This document shows positions 1 through 6,877 of a stretch of 7,988 nucleotides of DNA, one piece after another. The notes below the pieces were generated by a model. It was not told where the DNA came from, searched no databases, and saw only the letters and a list, made by a program, of their open reading frames with translations. Origin of the DNA: Streptomyces sp. GTDB lineage: Bacteria; Actinomycetota; Actinomycetes; Streptomycetales; Streptomycetaceae. The stretch is taken from assembly GCA_003519485.1 (NCBI GenBank), contig DOWQ01000770.1:217-8204 (forward strand), read 5' to 3'. A program made the translations under genes and the position numbers. Every line of letters starts with the position of its first letter. The stretch's first letter is position 1.

Positions 1-1133
1 CGGCCGACGAGCCCGGCCGCCGGCGCATCGGGGTGCGCTACGGCTCCCGGGTGCTGGACGTCCCCACCGCGGCCGGCGCGCTCGGCTCCCCGCACGCCGA
101 CCTGCTGACGCAGCCGACCCTGGGCGGCCTGCTGGCCGCCGGGCGGCCCGTCTGGGAGGCGGTCCGCGCGGAGATCGCCACCTGGATCGGCTACCCGGCG
201 ATCGAGCCGTTCCTGCACCCGGTCGCCGGGGTGACCATGCACTTGCCGTTCGCGGTCGCGGACTACACCGACTTCTACGCCAGCGAGCACCACGCCACGA
301 ACGTCGGCCGCATCTTCCGGCCGGACGGCGACGCGCTCACCCCCAACTGGAAGCACCTCCCCATCGGATACCACGGCCGCGCCGGCACCGTCGTCGTCTC
401 CGGCACCCCGGTCGCCCGCCCCAGCGGCCAGCGCAAGGCCGCGGCGGACCCCGCGCCGTCCTTCGGCCCGTCGCGGCGGCTGGACATCGAGGCCGAGGTG
501 GGATTCGTCGTCGGCACCCCGTCCCGGCTCGGCGAGCCGGTGCCGCTGGCGGACTTCCGCGACCACGTCTTCGGGGTCTGCCTGGTCAACGACTGGTCCG
601 CGCGGGACATCCAGGCGTGGGAGTACGTCCCGCTCGGCCCGTTCCTCGGCAAGTCCTTCGCCACCTCCGTGTCCGCCTGGATCACCCCGCTGGCGGCCCT
701 GGACGCGGCCCGTACGGCGCCGCCCTCCCGCGACGAGCCGCTGCTGCCGTACCTCGACGACTCCGGCGCGGAGCCGGGCGGCCTGGACATCAAGATCTCG
801 GTGGCGGTCAACGGGCACACCGTCTCGGAGCCGCCGTTCTCCACCATGTACTGGACGGCGGCCCAGCAGCTGGCCCATATGACCGTGAACGGCGCCGCGC
901 TGCGGACGGGCGACCTCTTCGCCTCCGGCACGGTCAGCGGCCCCGAGCCGCACCAGCGCGGCTCGCTGCTCGAACTCACCTGGGCCGGGCGCGACCCGCT
1001 CGACCTGCCCGGCGGCAAGCGGACCTTCCTGGAGGACGGCGACGAGGTCACCCTCACCGCCTGGGCGCCCGGCCCGGACGGCACCCGGACCGGGCTCGGC
1101 GAGGTGAGGGGCCGCATCGTGCCCGCCGCCTGA
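1..1133 (+). CDS. fahA: Fumarylacetoacetase (fumarylacetoacetate hydrolase), 5' end outside window
   Basis: This enzyme hydrolyses fumarylacetoacetate to fumarate and acetoacetate, the last step of tyrosine/homogentisate catabolism, in the cytoplasm. The frame is open from base 3. A GTG at 33 is a possible start, but the ten codons before it (reading ADEPGRRRIG) continue the family's N-terminal domain, so the true start lies to the left. Numbered from the residue at base 33, the mammalian active-site and metal residues align at a constant offset of 46 as I recall that enzyme: D80, Y82 and H87 (DYTDFY...HATNVG), R96, Y113, E153 and E155 (RRLDIEAE), D187, R191, Q194 (NDWSARDIQ) and K207 (GPFLGKSF). 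T300 (ASGT) matches the later conserved Thr. About 36 residues appear to be missing upstream. The C-terminus ends normally at TGA 1131-1133. The gene converges on nuoN and has no obvious functional link to it. The family call is very secure; the symbol is the usual name, not read from the sequence. Confidence 0.96.
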   Translation, partial: ADEPGRRRIGVRYGSRVLDVPTAAGALGSPHADLLTQPTLGGLLAAGRPVWEAVRAEIATWIGYPAIEPFLHPVAGVTMHLPFAVADYTDFYASEHHATNVGRIFRPDGDALTPNWKHLPIGYHGRAGTVVVSGTPVARPSGQRKAAADPAPSFGPSRRLDIEAEVGFVVGTPSRLGEPVPLADFRDHVFGVCLVNDWSARDIQAWEYVPLGPFLGKSFATSVSAWITPLAALDAARTAPPSRDEPLLPYLDDSGAEPGGLDIKISVAVNGHTVSEPPFSTMYWTAAQQLAHMTVNGAALRTGDLFASGTVSGPEPHQRGSLLELTWAGRDPLDLPGGKRTFLEDGDEVTLTAWAPGPDGTRTGLGEVRGRIVPAA

Positions 1134-1149
1134 GCCGCGGGGATGCGGG

Positions 1150-1214
1150 GATGCGGGCGAGCCCGCGCATCGCGTCGCGCCGTACGGGGCGACCGCGCAC
1201 TGACACAGCAGTGC
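1150..1214. repeat. Cluster of short inverted repeats after the fumarylacetoacetase stop
   Basis: Three small potential hairpins follow one another. At 1150-1171, GAT-GCGGG pairs with CCCGC-ATC around a CGAG loop, with a 2-base bulge. At 1174-1193, GTCGC and GCGAC flank an inner CCGTACGG palindrome, with one mismatch pair. At 1197-1214, GCACTG and CAGTGC form a perfect 6-bp stem with a 6-base loop. None is followed by a T-run. They could help 3' end formation of the fumarylacetoacetase mRNA, but short pairings arise easily in DNA this rich in G and C, so a role is only a guess. I see no gene in this stretch. Confidence 0.35.
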
Positions 1215-1249
1215 CGGCCCCCCGCACTCCACAAGCAGAACGGGCGCAC

Positions 1250-1302
1250 CCACAGCGATGGGCCGCCGCCCCCGGCCGGGGAACGGCGGCCCATCGCTGT
1301 GG
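1250..1302. terminator. Strong bidirectional hairpin terminator between convergent genes
   Basis: Bases 1250-1268 and 1284-1302 are perfect reverse complements, giving a 19-bp uninterrupted stem. The 15-base interior (1269-1283) can add four more pairs, CCCC 1270-1273 with GGGG 1278-1281, around a GGCC tip. The stem lies 116 bases past the fumarylacetoacetase stop and 40 bases past the nuoN stop, where a shared terminator for two converging transcripts is expected. No T-run follows on either strand. U-less hairpins are common at gene ends in high-GC actinobacteria. Its position and perfect pairing make a terminator or RNA 3'-end stabiliser the best reading; termination itself is inferred. Confidence 0.82.
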
Positions 1303-1342
1303 CCGTGGCGGGGGATGCGGACGGCGCGGCGCGCCGCCCGCG

Positions 1343-2995
1343 TCACCGCACGAAGACGCCAGCCTGGTTCGCCAGCTCCAGGAAGTACTGCGGCGCCACC
1401 CCGAGCAGCACGGTGATCGCGAGGCTGACCGCGATCGCGGTCGAGGTCAGGGCGCTGGGCACGGCGACCGTCGGGCCGTCGGCCTTCGGCTCGTTGAAGA
1501 ACATCAGCACGATGACCCGGACGTAGAAGAACGCCGCGATGGCCGAGGAGAGCACACCGATCACGACGAGCACCCCGGCGCCGCCCTCCGCCGCGGCCTT
1601 GAAGACCGCGAACTTCCCGGTGAACCCGGAGGTCAGCGGGATGCCCGCGAAGGCCAGCAGGAACACCGCGAAGACCGCCGCGGTCAGCGGCGAACGGCGG
1701 CCGAGGCCGACCCATTTGGACAGGTGCGTGGCCTCGCCGCCCGCGTCGCGCACCAGCGTCACCACGGCGAACGCGCCGATCGTGACGAAGGAGTAGCCGA
1801 GCACGTAGAACAGGACCGAGGAGATCCCGGACGGCGTGGTCGCCACGACACCCGCCAGCACGAAGCCGGCGTGGGCGATCGAGGAGTAGGCCAGCAGGCG
1901 CTTCACATCGGTCTGGGTGATCGCCACGATCGCGCCGACCATCATCGTGATGATCACGATGCCCCACATCACCGGCCGCCAGTCCCAGCGCATCCCGGGC
2001 AGCAGGACGTACAGCAGCCGGAGCAGCGCGCCGAACGCCGCGGTCTTCGTCGCCGCCGCCATGAAGCCGGTGACGGGGGTCGGGGCGCCCTGGTAGACGT
2101 CCGGGATCCACATGTGGAACGGGACGGCGCCGACCTTGAAGAGCAGCCCCAGCAGCACCAGCGCGGAGCCGGTCAGCAGCAGCACGTCGTTGCCCATGGT
2201 GGCGGCGAGCGCCGGGTCGAGCTCCTGGACGTCGCCGGCCACGACATCGGCGATGCCGCCGTACGTGACCGTGCCCGCGTAGCCGTACAGCAGCGCGACG
2301 CCGAACAGCAGGAACGCCGAGGAGAAGGCGCCGAGCAGGAAGTACTTGACTGCCGCCTCCTGCGAGAGCATCCGCTGCCGGCGGGCGATCGCGCACAGGA
2401 CGTACAGCGGCAGCGAGAAGACCTCGAGGGCGATGAACAGGGTCAGCAGGTCGTTGGCCGCCGGGAAGACGAGCATCCCGCCGACCGCGAACATCAGGAT
2501 CGGGAAGACCTCGGTGGTGGTGAAACCCGCCTTCACCGCCGACTGTTCGCCCTTGCTGCCGGGGGTGGTGGCGGCCTGCGCGGCGAACGAGTCGACCCGT
2601 TTGCCGTGCGCCGCCGGGTCCAGCCGCCGCTCCGCGAAGGTGAAGACGGCGAGGAGCGCGGTCAGCAGGATGGTGCCCTGGAGGAACAGCGCCGGGCCGT
2701 CGACGGCGATCGCGCCCATGGCCGCGATCTGCGCCTCGGCCTTCGCGTGGCCCGTCGCCGCCAGTCCGACGACGGCGGCGAACGCGGCGCCCAGGCCGAG
2801 CACGCTCAGCAGCACCTGCGCGTAGTAGCGGCTGCGGCGCGGCAGGAACGCCTCCAGCAGGATGCCGATCACCGCGGCACCGAGCACGATGAGCACCGGC
2901 GCCAGTTGGGCGTACTCGATGTGCGGAGCCGGGATCTTGTCCGGCGCCTCGGCCGAAATCGTCCACAGCCTGTGGACGGTCGCCACGTGGCTCAC
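1343..2995 (-). CDS. nuoN: NADH-quinone oxidoreductase subunit N (complex I antiporter-like subunit)
   Basis: NuoN is one of three antiporter-like, proton-translocating subunits of the complex I membrane arm. The 550-residue product is highly hydrophobic with about 14 membrane helices. Residues matching the known E. coli charged path are present: E191 (ALEVFSLPLY), K217 (AAVKYFLLG), K287 (LLFKVGAVPFHMW), K317 (AATKTAAF) and K461 (GFTGKFAVF). The PDVYQGAPTPV signature is at 298-308. It is about 65 residues longer than the E. coli protein (485 from memory), partly through a hydrophilic loop at about 123-158 that also occurs in actinobacterial NuoN. The GTG start at 2995-2993 overlaps the nuoM stop as GTGA and has GGAGG seven bases upstream, so translation is probably coupled to nuoM. 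It is the last gene of the operon, and a strong hairpin follows 40 bases after its TGA. Confidence 0.97.
   Translation of the reverse strand: MSHVATVHRLWTISAEAPDKIPAPHIEYAQLAPVLIVLGAAVIGILLEAFLPRRSRYYAQVLLSVLGLGAAFAAVVGLAATGHAKAEAQIAAMGAIAVDGPALFLQGTILLTALLAVFTFAERRLDPAAHGKRVDSFAAQAATTPGSKGEQSAVKAGFTTTEVFPILMFAVGGMLVFPAANDLLTLFIALEVFSLPLYVLCAIARRQRMLSQEAAVKYFLLGAFSSAFLLFGVALLYGYAGTVTYGGIADVVAGDVQELDPALAATMGNDVLLLTGSALVLLGLLFKVGAVPFHMWIPDVYQGAPTPVTGFMAAATKTAAFGALLRLLYVLLPGMRWDWRPVMWGIVIITMMVGAIVAITQTDVKRLLAYSSIAHAGFVLAGVVATTPSGISSVLFYVLGYSFVTIGAFAVVTLVRDAGGEATHLSKWVGLGRRSPLTAAVFAVFLLAFAGIPLTSGFTGKFAVFKAAAEGGAGVLVVIGVLSSAIAAFFYVRVIVLMFFNEPKADGPTVAVPSALTSTAIAVSLAITVLLGVAPQYFLELANQAGVFVR
2959..2979. 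repeat. Inverted repeat resembling two DnaA boxes inside the nuoN start region
   Basis: GTCCACA (2961-2967) and TGTGGAC (2971-2977) form a perfect 7-bp inverted repeat with a 3-base spacer, within codons 7-12 of nuoN. With two flanking bases each arm reads TCGTCCACA on the plus strand (2959-2967) and CCGTCCACA on the minus strand (2971-2979). These differ by one and two bases from the Streptomyces DnaA box TTGTCCACA as I recall it. In the mRNA it could also form a small hairpin just after the start codon. It may equally be chance; the codons are ordinary for this protein. Confidence 0.3.
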
Positions 2996-4605
2996 TTCGC
3001 GGCCTCCAGGTCAATTGCCGGAACGTCGGGCTCGGGGTCCGTCTGCTGCACATCGGAGAGGCTGTGCTCGACAGCAGGGTTGATGATGTTCGTCAGCGGC
3101 TGCGGATAGACGCCGAGGAAGATCAGCACCGCGATCAGCGGGGCGGCCACCGCCATCTCCCGCAGCCGGAGGTCCGGCATCTTCGCCACCAGCGGCTTGA
3201 CCGGGCCGGTCATGGTGCGCTGGTAGAGGATCAGGACGTACAGGGCGGCCAGCACGATGCCGATGGTCGCCACGACGCCGATCACCGGGTACCGGCTGAA
3301 GGTCCCGACCAGCACCAGGAATTCGCTGATGAACGGCGCGAGGCCGGGCAGCGAGAGGGTGGCCAGGCCGCCGACCAGGAAGGTGCCGGCCAGCACCGGG
3401 GCCACCTTCTGCACCCCGCCGTAGTCGGCGATGAGCCGCGAGCCCCGGCGCGAGATCAGGAAGCCCGCGACCAGCAGCAGCACGGCGGTGGAGATGCCGT
3501 GGTTGACCATGTAGAGGGTCGCCCCGCTCTGGCCCTGGCTGGTCATCGCGAAGATCCCCATGACGATGAAGCCGAAGTGGGAGATCGAGGCGTAGGCGAT
3601 CAGCCGCTTGATGTCCCGCTGGCCGATCGCGAGCAGCGCCCCGTAGATGACGCTGATGACGGCCAGTACGAGGATCACCGGGGTCGCCCAGCTGCTGGCC
3701 TCGGGGAAGATCCCCAAGCAGAAGCGGAGCATCGCGAAGGTGCCGACCTTGTCCATGACCGCGGTGATCAGTACGGCCACCGGGGCCGTCGACTCGCCCA
3801 TCGCGTTGGGCAGCCAGGTGTGCAGCGGCCACAGCGGCGCCTTGATCGCGAAGGCGAAGAAGAAGCCGAGGAAGAGCAGCCGCTCCGTGTTGGTCCCCAT
3901 GGTCAGCTCGCCGGCGGCGCGGGCCTCGGTGATCTGCTGGAGCGAGAAGGTGCCGGCGCCGAGCTGGTCGGCGGTGACGACGTACAGCCCGATGACCGCG
4001 GCGAGCATGATCAGGCCGCCCGCCAGGTTGTAGAGGAGGAACTTCACCGCGGCGTAGCTGCGCTGCTTCGCGGTCTCCTCCTCGCCGTGCTCGCCGGCCC
4101 GGTCCCCGAAGCCGCCGATGAGGAAGTACATCGGGATGAGCATGGCTTCGAAGAGGATGTAGAAGAGGAAGACGTCGGTCGCGGCGAAGGAGAGGACCAC
4201 CATCGCCTCGACCATCAGGATCAGCGCGAAGAAGCCCTGGGTGGGCCGCCAGCGCCGGTTCGGCCGGTTCTCGTCCGCCAGGACGTCGGCGTCGTGCCAG
4301 CCGGCCAGGATGATGAACGGGATCAGCAGCGCGGTGAGGCCCAGCAGGGCCGCCCCGATGCCGTCCACGCCGAGCTCGTAGCGGACACCGAAGTCGGCGA
4401 TCCAGGCGTGCGACTCGGTGAGCTGGTAGCGGTCGCCGCCGGGCTCGAACCGTACGAGCACGACCGCGGCCAGCGCGAGCGTGACCAGCGAGACCGCCAG
4501 CGCCAGCCACTTGGCGACGGTGCGCCGCGCAGCGGGCACCGCCGCGGTGGCGATCGCCCCGACGGCGGGAACCGCGGCCACGGCCGTCAACAGGGGAAAG
4601 GACAT
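2992..4605 (-). CDS. nuoM: NADH-quinone oxidoreductase subunit M (complex I antiporter-like subunit)
   Basis: NuoM is the middle antiporter-like proton pump of the complex I membrane arm, lying between NuoN and NuoL. The 537-residue product is hydrophobic with about 14 helices, close to the family's usual length (about 510). Residues matching the E. coli proton path are seen: E153 (FEAMLIPMY), K255 (AFAIKAPLWPLHTWLP), K286 (MDKVGTF) and E428 (APFISEFLVL). The glutamate in place of lysine in helix 12 is the feature that distinguishes NuoM from NuoL and NuoN. A short acidic, proline-containing tail (about 515-537) ends the protein. The ATG at 4605-4603 lies one base after the nuoL TGA, and GAGGG at 4619-4615 sits nine bases upstream within nuoL, so the ribosome probably reinitiates. 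Its stop overlaps the nuoN start by four bases. Confidence 0.97.
   Translation of the reverse strand: MSFPLLTAVAAVPAVGAIATAAVPAARRTVAKWLALAVSLVTLALAAVVLVRFEPGGDRYQLTESHAWIADFGVRYELGVDGIGAALLGLTALLIPFIILAGWHDADVLADENRPNRRWRPTQGFFALILMVEAMVVLSFAATDVFLFYILFEAMLIPMYFLIGGFGDRAGEHGEEETAKQRSYAAVKFLLYNLAGGLIMLAAVIGLYVVTADQLGAGTFSLQQITEARAAGELTMGTNTERLLFLGFFFAFAIKAPLWPLHTWLPNAMGESTAPVAVLITAVMDKVGTFAMLRFCLGIFPEASSWATPVILVLAVISVIYGALLAIGQRDIKRLIAYASISHFGFIVMGIFAMTSQGQSGATLYMVNHGISTAVLLLVAGFLISRRGSRLIADYGGVQKVAPVLAGTFLVGGLATLSLPGLAPFISEFLVLVGTFSRYPVIGVVATIGIVLAALYVLILYQRTMTGPVKPLVAKMPDLRLREMAVAAPLIAVLIFLGVYPQPLTNIINPAVEHSLSDVQQTDPEPDVPAIDLEAAK
3003..3007 (-). promoter_or_regulatory. Shine-Dalgarno site of nuoN
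   Basis: The minus strand reads GGAGG here, inside the last codons of nuoM, seven bases before the GTG at 2995. It supports that GTG as the nuoN start rather than the in-frame GTG three codons further in. Confidence 0.8.
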
Positions 4606-4606
4606 A

Positions 4607-6565
4607 TCAGACCGCCCTCATCAGCAGGGTCGCGGCGGCCAGGACCACCGCACCGCCGAACATCGAGACCGCGTAGGAGCGGACAAAACCGTTCTGCACC
4701 TTCCGCATCCGGCCGGAGAGGCCGCCGAACGCCGCCGCGGTGCCGTTGACCGCGCCGTCCACGGCCTTGGCGTCGACGTAGACGAGGCCGCGGGTGAGGT
4801 ACTGGCCGGGCGCCACCAGCGCGACGTGGTTGAAGTCGTCCTGGAGCAGGTCGCGGCGGGCGGCCCGGGTGAGCAGCGAGCCGCGCGGCGCGACGACCGG
4901 GACGGGCCGGCGGCCGTACTGCAGCCAGGCCACCAGCACGCCGGTCAGCAGGACGACGACGGTCGCGGAGGTCACGGCGGCCGCGCTGAGCGGCGAGTCG
5001 CCGTGGCTGTGTCCGGTGACCGGCTCCAGCCAGTGCACGAAGGAGCTGTTCAGGCTGAACAGCCCGCCCGCGAAGACCGAACCGAAGGCGAGCACGATCA
5101 TCGGGATCGTCATGGACTTCGGCGACTCGTGCGGGTCCGGCACGCTGTGCGCGCCCGGCGCCTCCGAGCCGTGGGCCGTCTCCGCGACCGGCTCGACGCC
5201 CGGCGCCGCCGGCGACGGGGTGCTGCCCCAGCGCTTCTCCCCGAAGAAGGTCAGCAGCATCATCCGGGTCATGTAGTACGCGGTGATGGCCGCGCCCAGC
5301 AGGGCGACGCCGCCCAGGATCCAGCCCTCGGTGCCGCCCTTGGCGAAGGCGGCCTCGATGATCTTGTCCTTGGACCAGAAGCCGGACAGCCCCGGGAAGC
5401 CGATGATCGCCAGGTAGCCGAGGCCGAAGGTGACGAAGGTGACCGGCATGTACTTGCGCAGGCCGCCGTACCTCCGCATGTCGACCTCGTCGTTCATGCC
5501 GTGCATGACCGAGCCGGCGCCGAGGAACAGCCCCGCCTTGAAGAAGCCGTGGGTGACCAGGTGCATGATCGCGAAGACGTAGCCGATCGGGCCGAGCCCG
5601 GCGGCCAGGATCATGTAGCCGATCTGCGACATCGTCGACCCGGCGAGGGCCTTCTTGATGTCGTCCTTCGCGCAACCGACGATCGCACCGAAGAGGAGCG
5701 TCACCGCGCCGACGGTCACGACGGCCAGCTGGGCGTCGGGCGCCCCGTTGAAGATCGCGCCGGACCGGGTGATGAGGTAGACGCCCGCGGTGACCATGGT
5801 CGCCGCGTGGATCAGGGCCGAGACCGGGGTCGGGCCCTCCATCGCGTCACCGAGCCAGGACTGCAGCGGCACCTGGGCGGACTTGCCGCAGGCGGCGAGG
5901 AGCAGCAGCAGGCCGATCGCGGTCAGCGTGCCCTCCGACGCCTCGCCGGCCGAGCCGAGCACCGGCCCGAAGGTGAAGGTGCCGAAGGTCGTGAACATCA
6001 CCATGATCGCGATGGACAGGCCCATGTCGCCGACCCGGTTGACGACGAACGCCTTCTTGGCCGCCGTCGCCGCGCTGGGCTTGTGCTGCCAGAAACCGAT
6101 GAGCAGGTACGACGCCAGGCCGACGCCCTCCCAGCCCGCGTACAGCAGCAGGTAGTTGTCGGCGAGGACGAGCAGCAGCATCGCCGCGAGGAAGAGGTTG
6201 AGATAGCCGAAGAAGCGGCGGCGCCGCTCGTCGTGCTCCATGTAGCCGATCGAATAGATGTGGATCAGCGTGCCCACACCGGTGATCAGCAGCACGAAGG
6301 TCATCGACAACTGGTCGAGCTGGAAGGCGACGTCCGCCTGAAAGCCCTCGACCGGAATCCAGCTGAACAGGTGCTGATGCAGGGCGCGGTCCTCGCCGTC
6401 CCTGCCGAGCATGTCGGCGAAGAGCACCGCGCCGACGATGAAGGACGCCGCCGCGAGCGCCGTGCCGAGCCAGTGGCCGGCGCGGTCGAGCCGCGCACCG
6501 CCGCACAGCAGCACGGCCGCGCCGAGGAGTGGCGCCGCGACGAGCAATCCGATGAGGTTCTCCAC
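4607..6565 (-). CDS. nuoL: NADH-quinone oxidoreductase subunit L (distal proton pump with lateral helix)
   Basis: NuoL is the distal antiporter-like pump of complex I; its long C-terminal amphipathic helix runs along the membrane arm. At 652 residues it is somewhat longer than E. coli NuoL (about 613). Core residues are present: E146 (AGWEGVG), R177 and D180 (NRVGD), K228 (CGKSAQVPLQSWLGDAMEGP), H253 (LIHAATMV), H335 and H339 (MHLVTHG), K343, and K399-D400 (GFWSKDKI). An extra polar loop rich in Pro, Ala and His (about 445-485) precedes the later helices. The lateral-helix region is about 565-625 and a final membrane helix is 632-650. The GTG start at 6565-6563 lies 12 bases after the nuoK stop and has AAGGGG eight bases upstream. 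No residue expected for pumping is missing, so the complex should be functional. Confidence 0.97.
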   Translation of the reverse strand: MENLIGLLVAAPLLGAAVLLCGGARLDRAGHWLGTALAAASFIVGAVLFADMLGRDGEDRALHQHLFSWIPVEGFQADVAFQLDQLSMTFVLLITGVGTLIHIYSIGYMEHDERRRRFFGYLNLFLAAMLLLVLADNYLLLYAGWEGVGLASYLLIGFWQHKPSAATAAKKAFVVNRVGDMGLSIAIMVMFTTFGTFTFGPVLGSAGEASEGTLTAIGLLLLLAACGKSAQVPLQSWLGDAMEGPTPVSALIHAATMVTAGVYLITRSGAIFNGAPDAQLAVVTVGAVTLLFGAIVGCAKDDIKKALAGSTMSQIGYMILAAGLGPIGYVFAIMHLVTHGFFKAGLFLGAGSVMHGMNDEVDMRRYGGLRKYMPVTFVTFGLGYLAIIGFPGLSGFWSKDKIIEAAFAKGGTEGWILGGVALLGAAITAYYMTRMMLLTFFGEKRWGSTPSPAAPGVEPVAETAHGSEAPGAHSVPDPHESPKSMTIPMIVLAFGSVFAGGLFSLNSSFVHWLEPVTGHSHGDSPLSAAAVTSATVVVLLTGVLVAWLQYGRRPVPVVAPRGSLLTRAARRDLLQDDFNHVALVAPGQYLTRGLVYVDAKAVDGAVNGTAAAFGGLSGRMRKVQNGFVRSYAVSMFGGAVVLAAATLLMRAV

Positions 6566-6573
6566 TGCTTCGA

Positions 6574-6579
6574 CCCCTT
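6574..6579 (-). promoter_or_regulatory. Shine-Dalgarno site of nuoL, overlapping the nuoK stop
   Basis: The minus strand reads TAAGGGG, so the AAGGGG ribosome site shares its first two bases with the nuoK TAA stop. It lies eight bases before the GTG at 6565 and decides that start. A ribosome ending nuoK would sit on this site, which favours coupling despite the 12-base gap. Confidence 0.75.
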
Positions 6580-6877
6580 ACAGCTTCATCAGGCCGGCGT
6601 CGTCGACCGAGGCCGAGTGGCGGGAACGGAAGAGCATCACGATGATCGCCAGGCCGATCACGACTTCGGCGGCGGCGACGACCATGGTGAAGAACGCCAT
6701 GACCTGTCCGTCGAGATTGCCGTGCATCCGGGAGAAGGCGACGAACGTCAGGTTGCAGGCATTGAGCATCAGCTCGATGCACATGAACACGACGATCGCG
6801 TTGCGCCGGATCAGCACCCCGGCGGCGCCGATGGTGAACAGCAGCGCCGCGAGATAGAGGTAGTTCACCGGATTCAT
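6578..6877 (-). CDS. nuoK: NADH-quinone oxidoreductase subunit K (membrane-arm coupling subunit)
   Basis: NuoK is a small complex I membrane subunit (MRP MnhC-like) that helps pass the coupling signal from the quinone site to the antiporter-like pumps. At 99 residues it has the family's normal length (about 100). Three helices are visible at about 3-22, 27-48 and 60-84. The two essential membrane glutamates are present: E35 (MCIELMLNACNL) and E71 (VVAAAEVVIGLA), corresponding to E36 and E72 in E. coli. The ATG at 6877-6875 overlaps the nuoJ stop as ATGA. A near-ideal GAGGAGG lies seven bases upstream, the strongest ribosome site in the window. This would fit a small subunit that must match its larger partners one to one, though that link is inference. 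Confidence 0.97.
   Translation of the reverse strand: MNPVNYLYLAALLFTIGAAGVLIRRNAIVVFMCIELMLNACNLTFVAFSRMHGNLDGQVMAFFTMVVAAAEVVIGLAIIVMLFRSRHSASVDDAGLMKL

Noticed and set aside
33..35. GTG at 33 as the real start of the fumarylacetoacetase gene
   Set aside because: The codons before it continue the family's N-terminal sequence (ADEPGRRRIG) and the frame stays open to the window edge, so the gene is cut by the window rather than starting here.
1143..1526. A 127-codon plus-strand frame beginning in the intergenic region
   Set aside because: It runs through the terminator hairpin and into the nuoN 3' end antisense, with no ribosome site that stands out and no recognisable product.
617..3109. 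An 830-codon open frame on the plus strand running through the fumarylacetoacetase 3' end and antisense to nuoN
   Set aside because: Its product is Arg/Gly/Asp/Glu/Gln-rich low complexity with no recognisable domain, and it lies over two securely identified genes. Long stop-free antisense frames are a by-product of very high GC.
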